Shown here in pieces: positions 7,457 to 17,391 of a stretch of 64,000 nucleotides of DNA; within the stretch, counting starts at the first letter, position 1; each line of letters starts with the position of its first letter. This stretch comes from an uncultured Rikenellaceae bacterium (GTDB lineage: Bacteria > Bacteroidota > Bacteroidia > Bacteroidales > Rikenellaceae), in NCBI GenBank assembly GCA_947040435.1, contig CAMRBL010000003.1:1-64000 (forward strand), read 5' to 3'. The translations under genes were made by a program, and so were the position numbers. The notes under the pieces were generated by a model. It saw only the letters and a program-made list of their open reading frames with translations. It made no database searches and was not told where the DNA came from.

Positions 7457-9748
7457 TTATTGAGGGTCTACGTTGCATTGGGCACTTACACTATGAAAAC
7501 GAGAATCACTACCCATAGCTTTTACGATGTTTAAGAGCATCTCCTTTGCTCTAGCAAAAGAGCCTGTTCGCTCAATCTTCAGCATGAAACATAGAATATG
7601 CTCCCTCTTAATCTTATCTACACTTGGCGGTTGCGGCCCTAGTAATCTACTCCCAAATATCTTGCGCCCCTCATTCCCAAAAACTGCCGCAGCATCATAC
7701 AACAGCTGTTTGTCTCTGTGTTTTAAGGATAGCGTCACAACTCTACAATATGGTGGATATAGAAATGCCGATCGCTCTTGTAGCTCCTCATGTACCATAC
7801 CTATGTAGTTATTATCTGCAACATATTTGATTGTAGGGTGTTCTGGTTGTGAGGTCTGTATTATAACGGTGCCTTTTTTGTCTGCACGTCCTGCACGTCC
7901 CGCAACTTGCGTCATTAATTGAAAAGCTCGCTCCGAAGCTCTAAAGTCGGGGTAGTTTAGCAGATTATCTGCATTAAGTATCCCGACAAGAGACACCCCA
8001 GAGAAATCAAACCCTTTCGCAAGCATCTGCGTTCCTATTAGTATGTCTGAATCTCCTCGACTAAAGTCTGAGATTATTGTCTTATAACCCTTTTCTGTTC
8101 GTGAAGTATCTCTGTCAAGACGAGAGATGCGAGCAGTGGGTATTAGTTTTTGTAGCTCCTCTTCAACTTTCTCTGTCCCAAATCCCTTAGCGTCGGGAAT
8201 GCCAACTCTGCATGATGGGCAGTGTTGGGGAGGTGATGTTGAGAAACCACAGTAGTGACAGCGTAGTTTACCCTCCATCTTGTGTAGGGTTAGAGTTACG
8301 TTGCATTCGTCACATCTTGATGTCCAGCCACAACTATTACACTCAATATATGGCGAAAAACCACGCCTATTCTGAAATAAAATAACTTGATTCCCATCAG
8401 AAATAGTATCATTAATCGAGTCAAGTAGAATTTTGTTGAAATGTACCTTTCGCTCGCCACGCTTTACAGATCGTATATTATCGGATATTATTATATTAGG
8501 TAGAGTCGCTTCTCCATATCTTTCAGATAGGTTTACAAGAGTATATTTACCCTCCTTAGCATTTGTGTAGCTCTCAATTGATGGTGTTGCACTCCCCAAA
8601 ACAACCTTAGCTCCACACATAGATGATAGCACAATTGAACAATCTCTAGCGTTGTATCTAGGTGCAGGATCGGTCTGTTTAAAACTACTTTCGTGCTCCT
8701 CGTCAACAATAACAAGCGAAAGATCTCCTATTGGCATGAAAATAGCCGAACGAACACCAATGATTAATTCACCACCATTATGTCTATTTACTCTTAGATA
8801 GTTCTCAACTCGTTTGCGAGGTGGGTGTTTTGAGTGGTAGGTAATAACTCTCTCCCCAAAATATCGCTTCATTCTCTCAATAAGCTGCGAGGTTAAAGCT
8901 ATCTCTGGTAGTAGATACAAAACATCCCTACCCTCTCGTAGATAGTTGTCTATTAAACGGATGTATATCTCAGTCTTTCCACTACCTGTAATGCCATGTA
9001 GCAGAGCTACATCTCGCTCTTTATGACCTTCTAATATCTCTGTAAATGCAATCTCTTGCGCCGAAGATAGTATTGGTAAGTTTGTATTATATGGTACATT
9101 ATTTAGTTTGTCTTGCGTTATCTCTACTTTGACGATCTCTATTATGCCTCTTTTTTCTAGAGCCTTGATGATTGTGGAGTCGTAGTCAAATGCATTGCGT
9201 AGAGTGCGAAAAGACCTATCTATATGGGTGTCAGTGTCTTTTATGTTAGCCATATTGCATAGCTCTAACACTGCTCGGTACTGTATCTTTGCCCTCTTTA
9301 AACCCTCTAAAGTTCTGTTTAACTCATCAATAGTGTTGATCTTCTCTCCCCACTTTATCTCAGAAATAGTTAGAGGTTTGTAGAGGTCTCTCATAAACTC
9401 TTCAGAAGAAAAACCCTCAGGTTTTAGTGCCGAAGGGATTGCCGCTCTCATAACCTCCCCTAGTGTGCAGATGTAATAGGAGGAGATCCACTCCCAAAAT
9501 TTAATCTGTAAAGCTGATAGGCGTGGAGAGTTTCCCACACGCTTATATACGGTTTTTATCGTTTTGTAATCTGGCTTTATATCATGTATAGCCCAGACTA
9601 TGCCTATATATATCTTGCTCTTGCCTAAAGGAACTTCAACGCACTCCCCCACTACAAGATCACTTAACTCTTCCCCAATCTGAAAAGTAAAGTAGTTTTG
9701 TGCAAGTGGTAAGACTATATTTGCATATTTTACATCCAAAATTCCCAA
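7457..9748 (-). CDS. priA: Primosomal protein N' (replication restart helicase PriA)
   Basis: 763 aa, normal for PriA. Visible are Walker A GITGSGKTE (about 250-258), the DEEH box (about 347-351), and a paired zinc-binding region with CxxC motifs between about 465 and 512, followed by helicase motifs V and VI (TQMLAKGFDF, QVAGRAGR). It reloads the replisome at stalled forks. First gene of a priA-comF unit, separated from upstream galE by a hairpin at 9763-9834. Confidence 0.96.
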   Translation of the reverse strand: MGILDVKYANIVLPLAQNYFTFQIGEELSDLVVGECVEVPLGKSKIYIGIVWAIHDIKPDYKTIKTVYKRVGNSPRLSALQIKFWEWISSYYICTLGEVMRAAIPSALKPEGFSSEEFMRDLYKPLTISEIKWGEKINTIDELNRTLEGLKRAKIQYRAVLELCNMANIKDTDTHIDRSFRTLRNAFDYDSTIIKALEKRGIIEIVKVEITQDKLNNVPYNTNLPILSSAQEIAFTEILEGHKERDVALLHGITGSGKTEIYIRLIDNYLREGRDVLYLLPEIALTSQLIERMKRYFGERVITYHSKHPPRKRVENYLRVNRHNGGELIIGVRSAIFMPIGDLSLVIVDEEHESSFKQTDPAPRYNARDCSIVLSSMCGAKVVLGSATPSIESYTNAKEGKYTLVNLSERYGEATLPNIIISDNIRSVKRGERKVHFNKILLDSINDTISDGNQVILFQNRRGFSPYIECNSCGWTSRCDECNVTLTLHKMEGKLRCHYCGFSTSPPQHCPSCRVGIPDAKGFGTEKVEEELQKLIPTARISRLDRDTSRTEKGYKTIISDFSRGDSDILIGTQMLAKGFDFSGVSLVGILNADNLLNYPDFRASERAFQLMTQVAGRAGRADKKGTVIIQTSQPEHPTIKYVADNNYIGMVHEELQERSAFLYPPYCRVVTLSLKHRDKQLLYDAAAVFGNEGRKIFGSRLLGPQPPSVDKIKREHILCFMLKIERTGSFARAKEMLLNIVKAMGSDSRFHSVSAQCNVDPQ

Positions 9749-9762
9749 AGTTTTAAAAAAGA

Positions 9763-9834
9763 AAAAGGAAGTTCTCAGAGAAATTCGATAAAACAGTTTA
9801 AACTTTTATCAAATGTCTCTGAAAACTCCCTTTT
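9763..9834 (-). terminator. Nested hairpin terminator after galE
   Basis: The outer stem pairs 9763-9781 with 9816-9834, with two imperfections. An inner perfect stem GATAAAA/TTTTATC sits at 9787-9793 with 9804-9810. On the minus strand it is followed by a T-rich tract. It ends the galE operon before priA. Confidence 0.7.
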
Positions 9835-9845
9835 CTGCTTCGTTA

Positions 9846-10871
9846 TTATTTTATACCTCTAACGTTTTTCTCCCATGCCCATGCTGCCGCCATTGTCTCA
9901 TCAATAGTACGCTTTGCACTCCAGCCTAGTTCGTTGTTTGCATAAGTAGTGTCAGCCCAAACAGCCTCAATATCACCCTCTCTACGTCCAACAATCTTGT
10001 AGTTTACCTTCACGTCATTAACTCTTTGGAATGTCTCAACAAGCTCTAGTACAGATACTGCACGTCCAGTTCCAATGTTAAATACCTCATAGTTAGCCTT
10101 ACCCTTACCTTCAACAAGTCTAGTAACCGCAATAACGTGCGCTTTAGCTAGGTCAATAACGTCGATGTAATCTCTAAGGTTTGATCCGTCAGGTGTGTTG
10201 TAGTCATTACCAAATACACTCAACTGCTCACGTACGCCTGCTGCTGTCTGTGTGATAAATGGTACTAAATTATTAGGTACTCCTTTTGGTAACTCACCTA
10301 TAAGTGCTGTCGGATGTGCTCCAGTTGGGTTGAAATATCTCAACGCAATTCCATGAATTGATGGGTATGCTGCTGTTGAGAAGTTCAAAATATCTTCACA
10401 CATCTGTTTTGTATTTCCGTATGGAGATGTCGCATCTTTACGTGGAGTCATCTCTGTTACAGGTAGTACATCTGCTTGACCATAAACTGTACATGATGAT
10501 GAGAACACAAGGTTATTAACCTTACTATCTCTCATAACCTCAAGTAGGGTAATCAATGAGCCAATGTTGTTTTGGTAGTACTCCAAAGGTAGAGCCATAG
10601 ACTCTCCAACTGCTTTGTAGGCTGCAAAGTGGATAACTGCATCAAATTTGTAGTCGTTGAAAAGCTTCGTCATTGCAACTTTGTCACAACAGTCTGCCTC
10701 TACAAATGGGATGTCTACTCCAAGAATCTGCTTGATTCCATCAATTGCTCTTAATTCAGAATTTGATAAATTATCTACAATCACAACGTCATAACCTGCT
10801 TCGATTAACTCTACTGTTGTGTGTGATCCAATGTAACCAGCTCCTCCAGTTACTAATACTCTCTTTTTCAT
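9846..10871 (-). CDS. galE: UDP-glucose 4-epimerase
   Basis: 341 aa from the ATG at 10871. A longer reading frame to 10937 would overlap the upstream permease gene and add 22 residues before the Rossmann fold, so the internal Met of MKKRVLVTGGAGYIG is chosen. The NAD motif is GGAGYIG (9-15), and the SDR catalytic Tyr-x3-Lys lies in YGNTK (about 150-154). It interconverts UDP-glucose and UDP-galactose for envelope glycans and galactose use. It starts 13 nt after the ABC permease, so it is likely in the same operon. Confidence 0.95.
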   Translation of the reverse strand: MKKRVLVTGGAGYIGSHTTVELIEAGYDVVIVDNLSNSELRAIDGIKQILGVDIPFVEADCCDKVAMTKLFNDYKFDAVIHFAAYKAVGESMALPLEYYQNNIGSLITLLEVMRDSKVNNLVFSSSCTVYGQADVLPVTEMTPRKDATSPYGNTKQMCEDILNFSTAAYPSIHGIALRYFNPTGAHPTALIGELPKGVPNNLVPFITQTAAGVREQLSVFGNDYNTPDGSNLRDYIDVIDLAKAHVIAVTRLVEGKGKANYEVFNIGTGRAVSVLELVETFQRVNDVKVNYKIVGRREGDIEAVWADTTYANNELGWSAKRTIDETMAAAWAWEKNVRGIK

Positions 10872-10884
10872 AATCTTATTATAA

Positions 10885-12186
10885 TTAGTTATACTTGATC
10901 CATTTAAATAACTCTTTGAATGATGGGCGTTTGCCATGCATAAATATACCTACTCGATATATCTTAGAGGCAACCCATACCATGCCGATAAAGCTACTAT
11001 AAAGAAAGACTATCGACGTAACCAACTCCCATGTTGGCACTCCATATGGTATTCTAGCCATCATTACCACTGGGGATGTAAAGGGGATAATACTCGCAAT
11101 TACAGCTAATGTGCTATTGGGCTCTTTAATGACACTTATCATTATAAATATTGATAACATCATTGGTATAGTGATGGGTAGTTGTAGTTGCTGTGACTCT
11201 TCAACGCTACTAACTGCACTACCTACTGCGGCAAACATAGCTGCATAAAGAAGGTAGCCTCCAATGAAGTAGATGATGAAACTGCCAAATATTGATAGTA
11301 AAAAACTCCAATCTGTTAGTGTTGTCAACGCTGTCATAGCCTCTGTGTCTACGCCTGCGGGTAAGGATGCTCCCATTTGCATAGAGTTTTGTATCGTTGC
11401 TGGGTCAATCGTTATCATCTGAAGCGCAATGTTGCTGAAGATGACAATCAAGATCATCCATATGCAAAATTGAGTGATCGCAACACTTGCAATACCTATG
11501 ATTTTACCCATCATCAGTTGAAAAGGCTTCACAGATGATATAAGTACTTCAACTACCTTAGAGCTCTTCTCTTCAATGACACCTTGCATTACCATCATGC
11601 CATACATGAAGGTAAACATATAGATGAATATTCCAAAAACATAGGCGATTCCCATTGATAATGCACTCGAAGAGGCACTCTTCTCTCCATCTTCCTCTAT
11701 TTTGAACGAAGTAACCTTAGCGTTGGACTTAATATTGTTAATTATACTGCCAAGTCCTTTGATGTTATGATTCATTAGTCTCTCCTGCTCAATGATGCGA
11801 TTAAGCTCTCTATTTATCGCATACTCTGTATCTAAAGTTGAAGATTCGTATGTGTGTAGTTTTATGTCGTTAGGATTTTTAATCACATCTGCCCCAATAA
11901 CAATATAGCCAAATAGCCCCGATTGTTGAGTTTTTAAATCTTCCTCACTTTTGTCTGTTGTTTTGTAGATCAACTTGTTATTACTAATTAATTTATCTCC
12001 AATAACATTGCTGTGGTCAATCACTAAAATAGTCCGACTATTATCAGTCTCCATTCTCATTAAGAGCGTGGGAGCAATCATTAGTCCGACAAATAGTAGT
12101 GGCATTAGCATAGTTGTAATTATGAAACTACGTTTACGTATCCTAGTGTTGAACTCTCTAGCTATAATAATTCCTATCTTTCCCAT
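10885..12186 (-). CDS. ABC-2 type transporter permease (NatB-like)
   Basis: 433 aa. One membrane helix lies near the N-terminus (about 20-42), followed by a long extracytoplasmic loop and about five helices from residue 180 to the end. This is the topology of NatB/ABC-2 exporters. It starts 1 nt after the stop of the ATPase gene upstream, so the two form one transporter. The substrate is unknown; NatAB homologues export Na+ or act in drug/lipid export. galE follows closely but has no evident functional link. Confidence 0.87.
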   Translation of the reverse strand: MGKIGIIIAREFNTRIRKRSFIITTMLMPLLFVGLMIAPTLLMRMETDNSRTILVIDHSNVIGDKLISNNKLIYKTTDKSEEDLKTQQSGLFGYIVIGADVIKNPNDIKLHTYESSTLDTEYAINRELNRIIEQERLMNHNIKGLGSIINNIKSNAKVTSFKIEEDGEKSASSSALSMGIAYVFGIFIYMFTFMYGMMVMQGVIEEKSSKVVEVLISSVKPFQLMMGKIIGIASVAITQFCIWMILIVIFSNIALQMITIDPATIQNSMQMGASLPAGVDTEAMTALTTLTDWSFLLSIFGSFIIYFIGGYLLYAAMFAAVGSAVSSVEESQQLQLPITIPMMLSIFIMISVIKEPNSTLAVIASIIPFTSPVVMMARIPYGVPTWELVTSIVFLYSSFIGMVWVASKIYRVGIFMHGKRPSFKELFKWIKYN

Positions 12187-12187
12187 C

Positions 12188-13111
12188 CTATAAGTTGAGT
12201 TTTCCCTCTACGGCGTTAATAAATATATCATTCATGCTAGGTATCACTTTATTAAAAGAGTAGATGTCAACCGTTTCGTTTATCTTAGAGATGATATCTC
12301 TAACTCCATCTGTTGATGGAAGTTTAATTATAGCACTCTTTGTATCCGACTCTTTGTTCTCACTAAATGCAATATTGACACCAAATAAAGCTCTACTTAA
12401 TTGCTCTTCATCTCCGCTAAAAGCGAGATCATACGTGCTACTTGCATATCGTTGTTTGATCTCATTAACCTCTCCGCTAAGAATGTTCTTCGATCTGTTA
12501 ATAAGAGAAATATGGTCACAAATTTCCTCTACGGAGGACATGTTATGTGTAGAGAATATGATTGTAGCACCCTCCTTTTTCATATTTAAAATCTCCTCTT
12601 TCAGCATATTCGCATTTATGGGGTCAAACCCACTAAATGGCTCATCGAAGATTAGTAATTTTGGCTTGTGGAGAACTGTTATAATGAACTGAACTTTTTG
12701 TGCCATACCCTTACTCAGATCTTCAACCTTCTTGTCCCACCACTCCTCGATCTGAAACTTTGTAAACCAGTATTTTAGACGAGATATAGCCTCGCTTTTA
12801 GATAGTCCTTTAAGGCGAGCAAAATATATAGCCTGCTCTCCAACTTTCATCTTCTTGTATAGCCCTCGCTCCTCTGGAAGATAACCAATTTTATAGACGT
12901 CATCAGCACACAATCGTTTGCCCATAAACATAACCTCACCACTGTCGGGAGCGGTGATATGGTTGATGATACGAATCAATGTTGTTTTACCCGCTCCGTT
13001 AGGTCCGAGGAGTCCGTAGATAGAGCCCTCTGGAACACTTAGTGAAACATCATCAAGCGCAAGATGATTTGAATATTGCTTCGATACATTTTTTACACTC
13101 AGTATCTCCAT
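12188..13111 (-). CDS. ABC transporter ATP-binding protein (NatA-like)
   Basis: 307 aa. Walker A is GPNGAGKTT (36-44), the signature is LSKGM (132-136), Walker B is LLIFDEP (152-158), and the H-loop His is at 189. An extra C-terminal domain of about 80 residues is typical of NatA-type subunits. It powers the membrane partner encoded 1 nt downstream. A -7 element on the minus strand lies about 40 nt upstream. Confidence 0.92.
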   Translation of the reverse strand: MEILSVKNVSKQYSNHLALDDVSLSVPEGSIYGLLGPNGAGKTTLIRIINHITAPDSGEVMFMGKRLCADDVYKIGYLPEERGLYKKMKVGEQAIYFARLKGLSKSEAISRLKYWFTKFQIEEWWDKKVEDLSKGMAQKVQFIITVLHKPKLLIFDEPFSGFDPINANMLKEEILNMKKEGATIIFSTHNMSSVEEICDHISLINRSKNILSGEVNEIKQRYASSTYDLAFSGDEEQLSRALFGVNIAFSENKESDTKSAIIKLPSTDGVRDIISKINETVDIYSFNKVIPSMNDIFINAVEGKLNL

Positions 13112-13151
13112 TGTTTTTCGTGTTAGTGCCGTAGCTTTAAGTTTAACACTT

Positions 13152-13159
13152 CAAAAGTA
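13152..13159 (-). promoter_or_regulatory. -7 element TACTTTTG for the ABC transporter-galE operon
   Basis: An exact TAnnTTTG on the minus strand lies 40 nt upstream of the ATPase ATG. A TTTG occurs 23 nt further upstream, slightly longer than the usual spacing. Confidence 0.58.
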
Positions 13160-13275
13160 GCAATTTTATTGTTAATTTAGAACAAAATTAGCTCATAAAA
13201 CATAGTTTTCATATACTATATTACCAATTAGTAATAAAAATGTAGATAGGGTATGAAAAATTGCTAAAAAACAAT

Positions 13276-13283
13276 TATATTTG
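13276..13283 (+). promoter_or_regulatory. -7 element TATATTTG for manA
   Basis: An exact TAnnTTTG lies 39 nt upstream of the manA ATG. It includes the TTG at 13281, which would otherwise be an in-frame start, and so argues against that upstream start. Confidence 0.6.
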
Positions 13284-13322
13284 GGGTTGTTATTGAGTGT
13301 TAAAGTTAAATGTGAAAAAAAT

Positions 13323-14291
13323 ATGTTATATCCATTGAAATTCAAGCCACTTCTGAAAGAACGAATTTGGGGAGGATCTACTCTAAAAGAGAAGTTTGGG
13401 AAATCGCTACCTGAAGAGGTGAAGATTGGTGAGAGTTGGACTATTTCGGGTATTGAGGACGATATATCTGTCGTGACGAATGGTGCGCTAGCTGGAAATA
13501 ACCTGCAAGAGCTTATTGAAGTATATATGGGTGAGCTTGTGGGAGATAAGGTGTACGCAGAGTTTGGACTTGAATTTCCTCTTTTGATTAAATTGATTGA
13601 TGCTCAAGATGTTCTCTCTATACAGGTACACCCTAATGCCGAAATTGCGCAAGAGAGACATAACTCTTATGGAAAAACTGAGTTGTGTTATGTGGTGGAT
13701 GCACAGAAAGATGCAGCTATGTATGTTGGCTTCGAAGGAGAAGTGACTCAAGAGATGTATCTCAATAGCCTTGAGCAGGGGAATCTTTCTAAATTGTTGA
13801 AGAGAGTCGACGCAAAAGCTGGTGAGGCATATTTTATCCCTGCAGGTACAATTCACGCTATTGGAAAAGGTTTGCTAATTGCTGAGATACAACAAGCATC
13901 TGATATTACATATCGTGTTGATGATTGGGGGAGAGTGGATGCTGATGGTGAGCCCAGACAACTGCATACAGAGTTGGCAGTGGATGCAATCGACTTCAAA
14001 AGTAGTTTAGATTCTAAAATTACAGTAAATGCAAAGACTAATGATACTGTAGAGGTGGCTGTTTGCGACTATTTTACGACTAATCTTGTTAGTGTTGATG
14101 GCGAAGTCACTAAAGATTATGCAGAATTAGACAGCTTTGTTGTATATATATGTATTGACGGTGGCGTGACTGTTAAAGTTGATGGAAGTGTTACTATTCT
14201 TGAAAAAGGAGAGTGCCTACTGGTTCCCGCACAAGAAAATAGTGTAGAATTAATCGGAAAAGCCGAAGTTCTTGAGGCTTATATTAAATAG
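13323..14291 (+). CDS. manA: Mannose-6-phosphate isomerase, class I
   Basis: 322 aa from the ATG at 13323. An upstream in-frame TTG at 13281 lies inside the -7 element and is rejected. Class I cupin features are visible: the early ERIWGG tract, the metal-site region SIQVHPN, the KTE segment, and PAGTIHAIGKG. It interconverts fructose-6-P and mannose-6-P, feeding GDP-mannose and fucose synthesis or mannose catabolism. The YitT gene starts 10 nt after the stop. Confidence 0.92.
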   Translation: MLYPLKFKPLLKERIWGGSTLKEKFGKSLPEEVKIGESWTISGIEDDISVVTNGALAGNNLQELIEVYMGELVGDKVYAEFGLEFPLLIKLIDAQDVLSIQVHPNAEIAQERHNSYGKTELCYVVDAQKDAAMYVGFEGEVTQEMYLNSLEQGNLSKLLKRVDAKAGEAYFIPAGTIHAIGKGLLIAEIQQASDITYRVDDWGRVDADGEPRQLHTELAVDAIDFKSSLDSKITVNAKTNDTVEVAVCDYFTTNLVSVDGEVTKDYAELDSFVVYICIDGGVTVKVDGSVTILEKGECLLVPAQENSVELIGKAEVLEAYIK

Positions 14292-14301
14292 TAAAATTAT
14301 T

Positions 14302-15180
14302 ATGGTCGAATTATCTAAACAAAATTTATTATCTACTATAAAACAGTATGTGATAATATCAATTGGAATATCCCTATTCTCTTTCGCTTGGATGGGAATT
14401 ATTCTCCCTGCAGAGCTTGTTGGAGGTGGTGTGAGTGGTTTGTCAATGTTGTTGTTCTATGGGTTTGAAATCCCTTTGACGTACTCTCTGGTTGTAATAA
14501 ATGGAATATTCCTTCTTATTGCATACTTCGCAATTGGTGCCAAATTTAGTACCAAAACAATATATGCTGTTTCATTACTATCATTTATGATGGGGTTTAT
14601 GCAAAAAGTACTCCCCGTCGATTTAGTAGGATTGTGTAACGATAGATTTCTATCTGTAATTCTTGGTGGTACAATTGCTGGTTTTGGAACTAGTCTCTGT
14701 TTCTCGCAAGGTGGTAGTACGGGTGGTACGGATATCATCGCGATGATTATAAATAAATACAGAACCGTGAGTTATGGTAAGGTGATAATGTATTGTGACT
14801 TTATTGTGATCGGACTATCTTATTTCATAAGTTATGATATTACTACGGTTATTTATAGTTTCGTCCTTGTTACTGTGTTCGGATACTCTTTAGACCTATT
14901 CTTAGCAGGAAATAAACAGTCGTCGCAAGTGTTAATAGTGTCGAGAAACCATAAACTGATCGCTGAAAAAGTATACGAAGAGATTGGTCGTGGTGTGACG
15001 TTGATAAATGGTGAGGGATGGTACTCAAAAGAGCCAATGAAGATTGTAATGGTGGTTTGTCGAAAAAATGAGATGCCAATGCTTCTAAGAGTTGTTAAAG
15101 AGCATGATCCAAATGCATTTATTACAGTTGGTAGTGTGATGGGCGTGTATGGTTTAGGTTTTGAACCACTTAGAAAATAG
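14302..15180 (+). CDS. YitT-family membrane protein (DUF161 + DUF2179)
   Basis: 292 aa from the ATG at 14302. An upstream Met at 14272 would overlap manA and add only polar residues. About five to six membrane helices occupy residues 15-190, with the conserved GGSTGGTDIIA motif. A soluble C-terminal DUF2179 domain follows and resembles small-molecule-binding regulatory domains. Transport function is unproven in the family. It lies 10 nt after manA, probably co-transcribed. Confidence 0.87.
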   Translation: MVELSKQNLLSTIKQYVIISIGISLFSFAWMGIILPAELVGGGVSGLSMLLFYGFEIPLTYSLVVINGIFLLIAYFAIGAKFSTKTIYAVSLLSFMMGFMQKVLPVDLVGLCNDRFLSVILGGTIAGFGTSLCFSQGGSTGGTDIIAMIINKYRTVSYGKVIMYCDFIVIGLSYFISYDITTVIYSFVLVTVFGYSLDLFLAGNKQSSQVLIVSRNHKLIAEKVYEEIGRGVTLINGEGWYSKEPMKIVMVVCRKNEMPMLLRVVKEHDPNAFITVGSVMGVYGLGFEPLRK

Positions 15181-15209
15181 ACCCTTGTAGGTAAATAAAT
15201 TGTTTGATA

Positions 15210-15250
15210 TAACTACCCCTTGAGGATAGCACTGCGCAATAGCAGTGAAA
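15210..15250 (+). repeat. REP-like intergenic element, copy E (yitT-metG gap)
   Basis: A diverged copy. A weak first hairpin (CTA..TAG with CC/GG) is followed by a 6-bp second hairpin CACTGC/GCAGTG (15230-15235 with 15242-15247). The end GCAGTGAA matches copy A. Confidence 0.55.
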
Positions 15251-15264
15251 TAATAATAGTATAG

Positions 15265-17304
15265 ATGAAAAAATTTAAACGTCACCTTGTAACTTCAGCC
15301 CTCCCATATGCAAATGGACCAGTACATATTGGACACCTGGCGGGGGTATATATACCTTCTGATATATATACTAGATATTTGAGGTTGAAAGGAGAGGATG
15401 TTATATCTGTTTGTGGTTCTGATGAACACGGTGTTCCAATCACAATCAAAGCTCGTAAAGAGGGAGTTACTCCTCAGGATGTTGTCGATAAATATCATGG
15501 AATGATTAAAGAGGCATTCCAGAGTTTCGGAATATCTTTTGATATATATTCACGTACAACGTCAAAAACACACAGTGAAACAGCTTCTAATTTCTTTAAG
15601 AAATTGTATGACCAAGGTGAGTTTATTGAGCAAACAACAATGCAGTACTACGATGAGGAGGCTAAGGCATTCCTTGCGGATAGATATATTACGGGTACAT
15701 GTCCTCATTGTCAGAATGATAGAGCATATGGAGATCAGTGTGAAAACTGTGGAACAACATTAAACGCTACGGATCTTATAAATCCAAAGAGTACGATTAC
15801 TGGTTCTGATCCAGTGAGAAAAGAGACTAAACACTGGTTTCTTCCGTTGGATAAACATGAGCCAATGTTGCGTAAATGGATTTTGGAGCAGCACAAAGAG
15901 TGGAAACCAAATGTGTACGGACAGTGTAAAAGCTGGTTGGACTTAGGGTTGCAGCCTAGAGCTGTGAGCCGTGACCTTGATTGGGGTATTCCCGTTCCTG
16001 TGGAAGGTGCGGAAGGTAAAGTGTTATATGTGTGGTTTGATGCTCCTATCGGGTATATATCGGCTACAAAAGAACTTACGCCTGATTGGGAAAAGTACTG
16101 GAAACAAGATGATACCAAGTTGGTGTGTTTCATTGGTAAAGACAATATCGTGTTCCATTGTATCGTTTTTCCTGCAATGTTAGAGGCACATGGAGATTAT
16201 ATTCTTCCTGAAAATGTACCTGCAAATGAGTTTCTTAATCTTGAAGGGGATAAAATATCAACCTCTCGTAACTGGGCAGTATGGTTGCATGAGTATCTTG
16301 AAGAGTTCCCGGGTAAAGAGGATGTGTTGAGATACGTGTTATGTGCTAATGCTCCTGAGACCAAAGATAATGACTTTACTTGGAAAGATTTTCAAGCACG
16401 AAATAATAATGAATTAGTTGCTATTCTTGGTAACTTCGTAAATAGAGCTCTAGTTTTAACTGATAAGTACTATGAGGGAGTCGTTCCTGAGTTAGGGGAG
16501 TTGACTGACTATGACAAAGATACACTTAAAGAATTGCCTGCAATTAAACTTTCACTAGAGAGTAATGTTGAGCATTATCGATTCCGTGAGGCACTAAAAG
16601 ATGCAATGGCAATCGCTAGGCTTGGGAATAAATATCTTGCTGATACAGAGCCTTGGAAAGTGATAAAAACTGATCCAGAGCGTGTTAAGACTACGCTCAA
16701 TATAGCTTTGCAACTTACGGCTAATCTTGCTACTGCGATAGAGCCATTCCTCCCATTTACATCGGCGAAGTTGTTGAAGATGTTGAGTATTGAGAAGCCA
16801 GAGTGGGAATCTTTAGGTTCTAGCTCGCTAATTAGTGCAGGACATAAGATTGGTAAGGCAGAGTTGCTTTTTGAGAAGATAGAAGATAGTGTCGTAGAGC
16901 AACAGATGGCTAAATTGGAGAGATCTAAGCTTGAAAATGCAGAGAATGAAGCTCTACAAAATATAGCATCTCAAAAAGAGAATGTCACTTTTGATGACTT
17001 TGGAAAGATGGATATTCGTGTTTCAACGATTGTTGCAGCTGAAAAAGTAGCGAAAACTAAAAAATTATTGAAACTTACAGTAGATACTGGTATAGATACT
17101 AGAGACATTGTATCTGGTATCGCAGAGCACTATAAACCAGAGGAACTTGTCGGGAAACAGGTGCTAGTACTAGTTAATTTAGCGCCTCGTACTCTAAAAG
17201 GTATAGAGTCAAATGGTATGATTCTTATGGGATCTGATGCTAGTGGTAAACTAGTATTACTATCTCCGCAGGATCAGGTTAATAGTGGTGCTATTGTAGG
17301 GTAG
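15265..17304 (+). CDS. metG: Methionyl-tRNA synthetase with C-terminal tRNA-binding domain
   Basis: 679 aa. The class I HIGH motif is at 21-24. A zinc knuckle with two CxxC pairs lies near 146-162. The KMSKS-equivalent loop reads KISTS (330-334). The last ~105 residues form an EMAP/Trbp111-like OB fold (starting near [14 protein letters not shown]) that binds tRNA and dimerises. It charges initiator and elongator tRNA-Met. A REP-like element lies just upstream; no exact -7 motif was found. Confidence 0.96.
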   Translation: MKKFKRHLVTSALPYANGPVHIGHLAGVYIPSDIYTRYLRLKGEDVISVCGSDEHGVPITIKARKEGVTPQDVVDKYHGMIKEAFQSFGISFDIYSRTTSKTHSETASNFFKKLYDQGEFIEQTTMQYYDEEAKAFLADRYITGTCPHCQNDRAYGDQCENCGTTLNATDLINPKSTITGSDPVRKETKHWFLPLDKHEPMLRKWILEQHKEWKPNVYGQCKSWLDLGLQPRAVSRDLDWGIPVPVEGAEGKVLYVWFDAPIGYISATKELTPDWEKYWKQDDTKLVCFIGKDNIVFHCIVFPAMLEAHGDYILPENVPANEFLNLEGDKISTSRNWAVWLHEYLEEFPGKEDVLRYVLCANAPETKDNDFTWKDFQARNNNELVAILGNFVNRALVLTDKYYEGVVPELGELTDYDKDTLKELPAIKLSLESNVEHYRFREALKDAMAIARLGNKYLADTEPWKVIKTDPERVKTTLNIALQLTANLATAIEPFLPFTSAKLLKMLSIEKPEWESLGSSSLISAGHKIGKAELLFEKIEDSVVEQQMAKLERSKLENAENEALQNIASQKENVTFDDFGKMDIRVSTIVAAEKVAKTKKLLKLTVDTGIDTRDIVSGIAEHYKPEELVGKQVLVLVNLAPRTLKGIESNGMILMGSDASGKLVLLSPQDQVNSGAIVG

Positions 17305-17391
17305 TTTTTTATATAATAAATGTGCGGGTAACCTTGCATGTTTGAAGTGAATAAATCGAGTGTAAATAATTTTTTTGTAATATATAATATA

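Noticed and set aside
10872-10937. 22-residue N-terminal extension of galE
   Set aside because: It overlaps the upstream permease gene and precedes the Rossmann start without conservation.
13281-13322. Upstream TTG start for manA
   Set aside because: The TTG is part of the -7 element TATATTTG. The family N-terminus begins at the ATG at 13323.
15181-15264. Intergenic hairpins considered as tRNA genes
   Set aside because: No T-loop GTTCRA-type sequence or cloverleaf was found here or in any other gap inspected.
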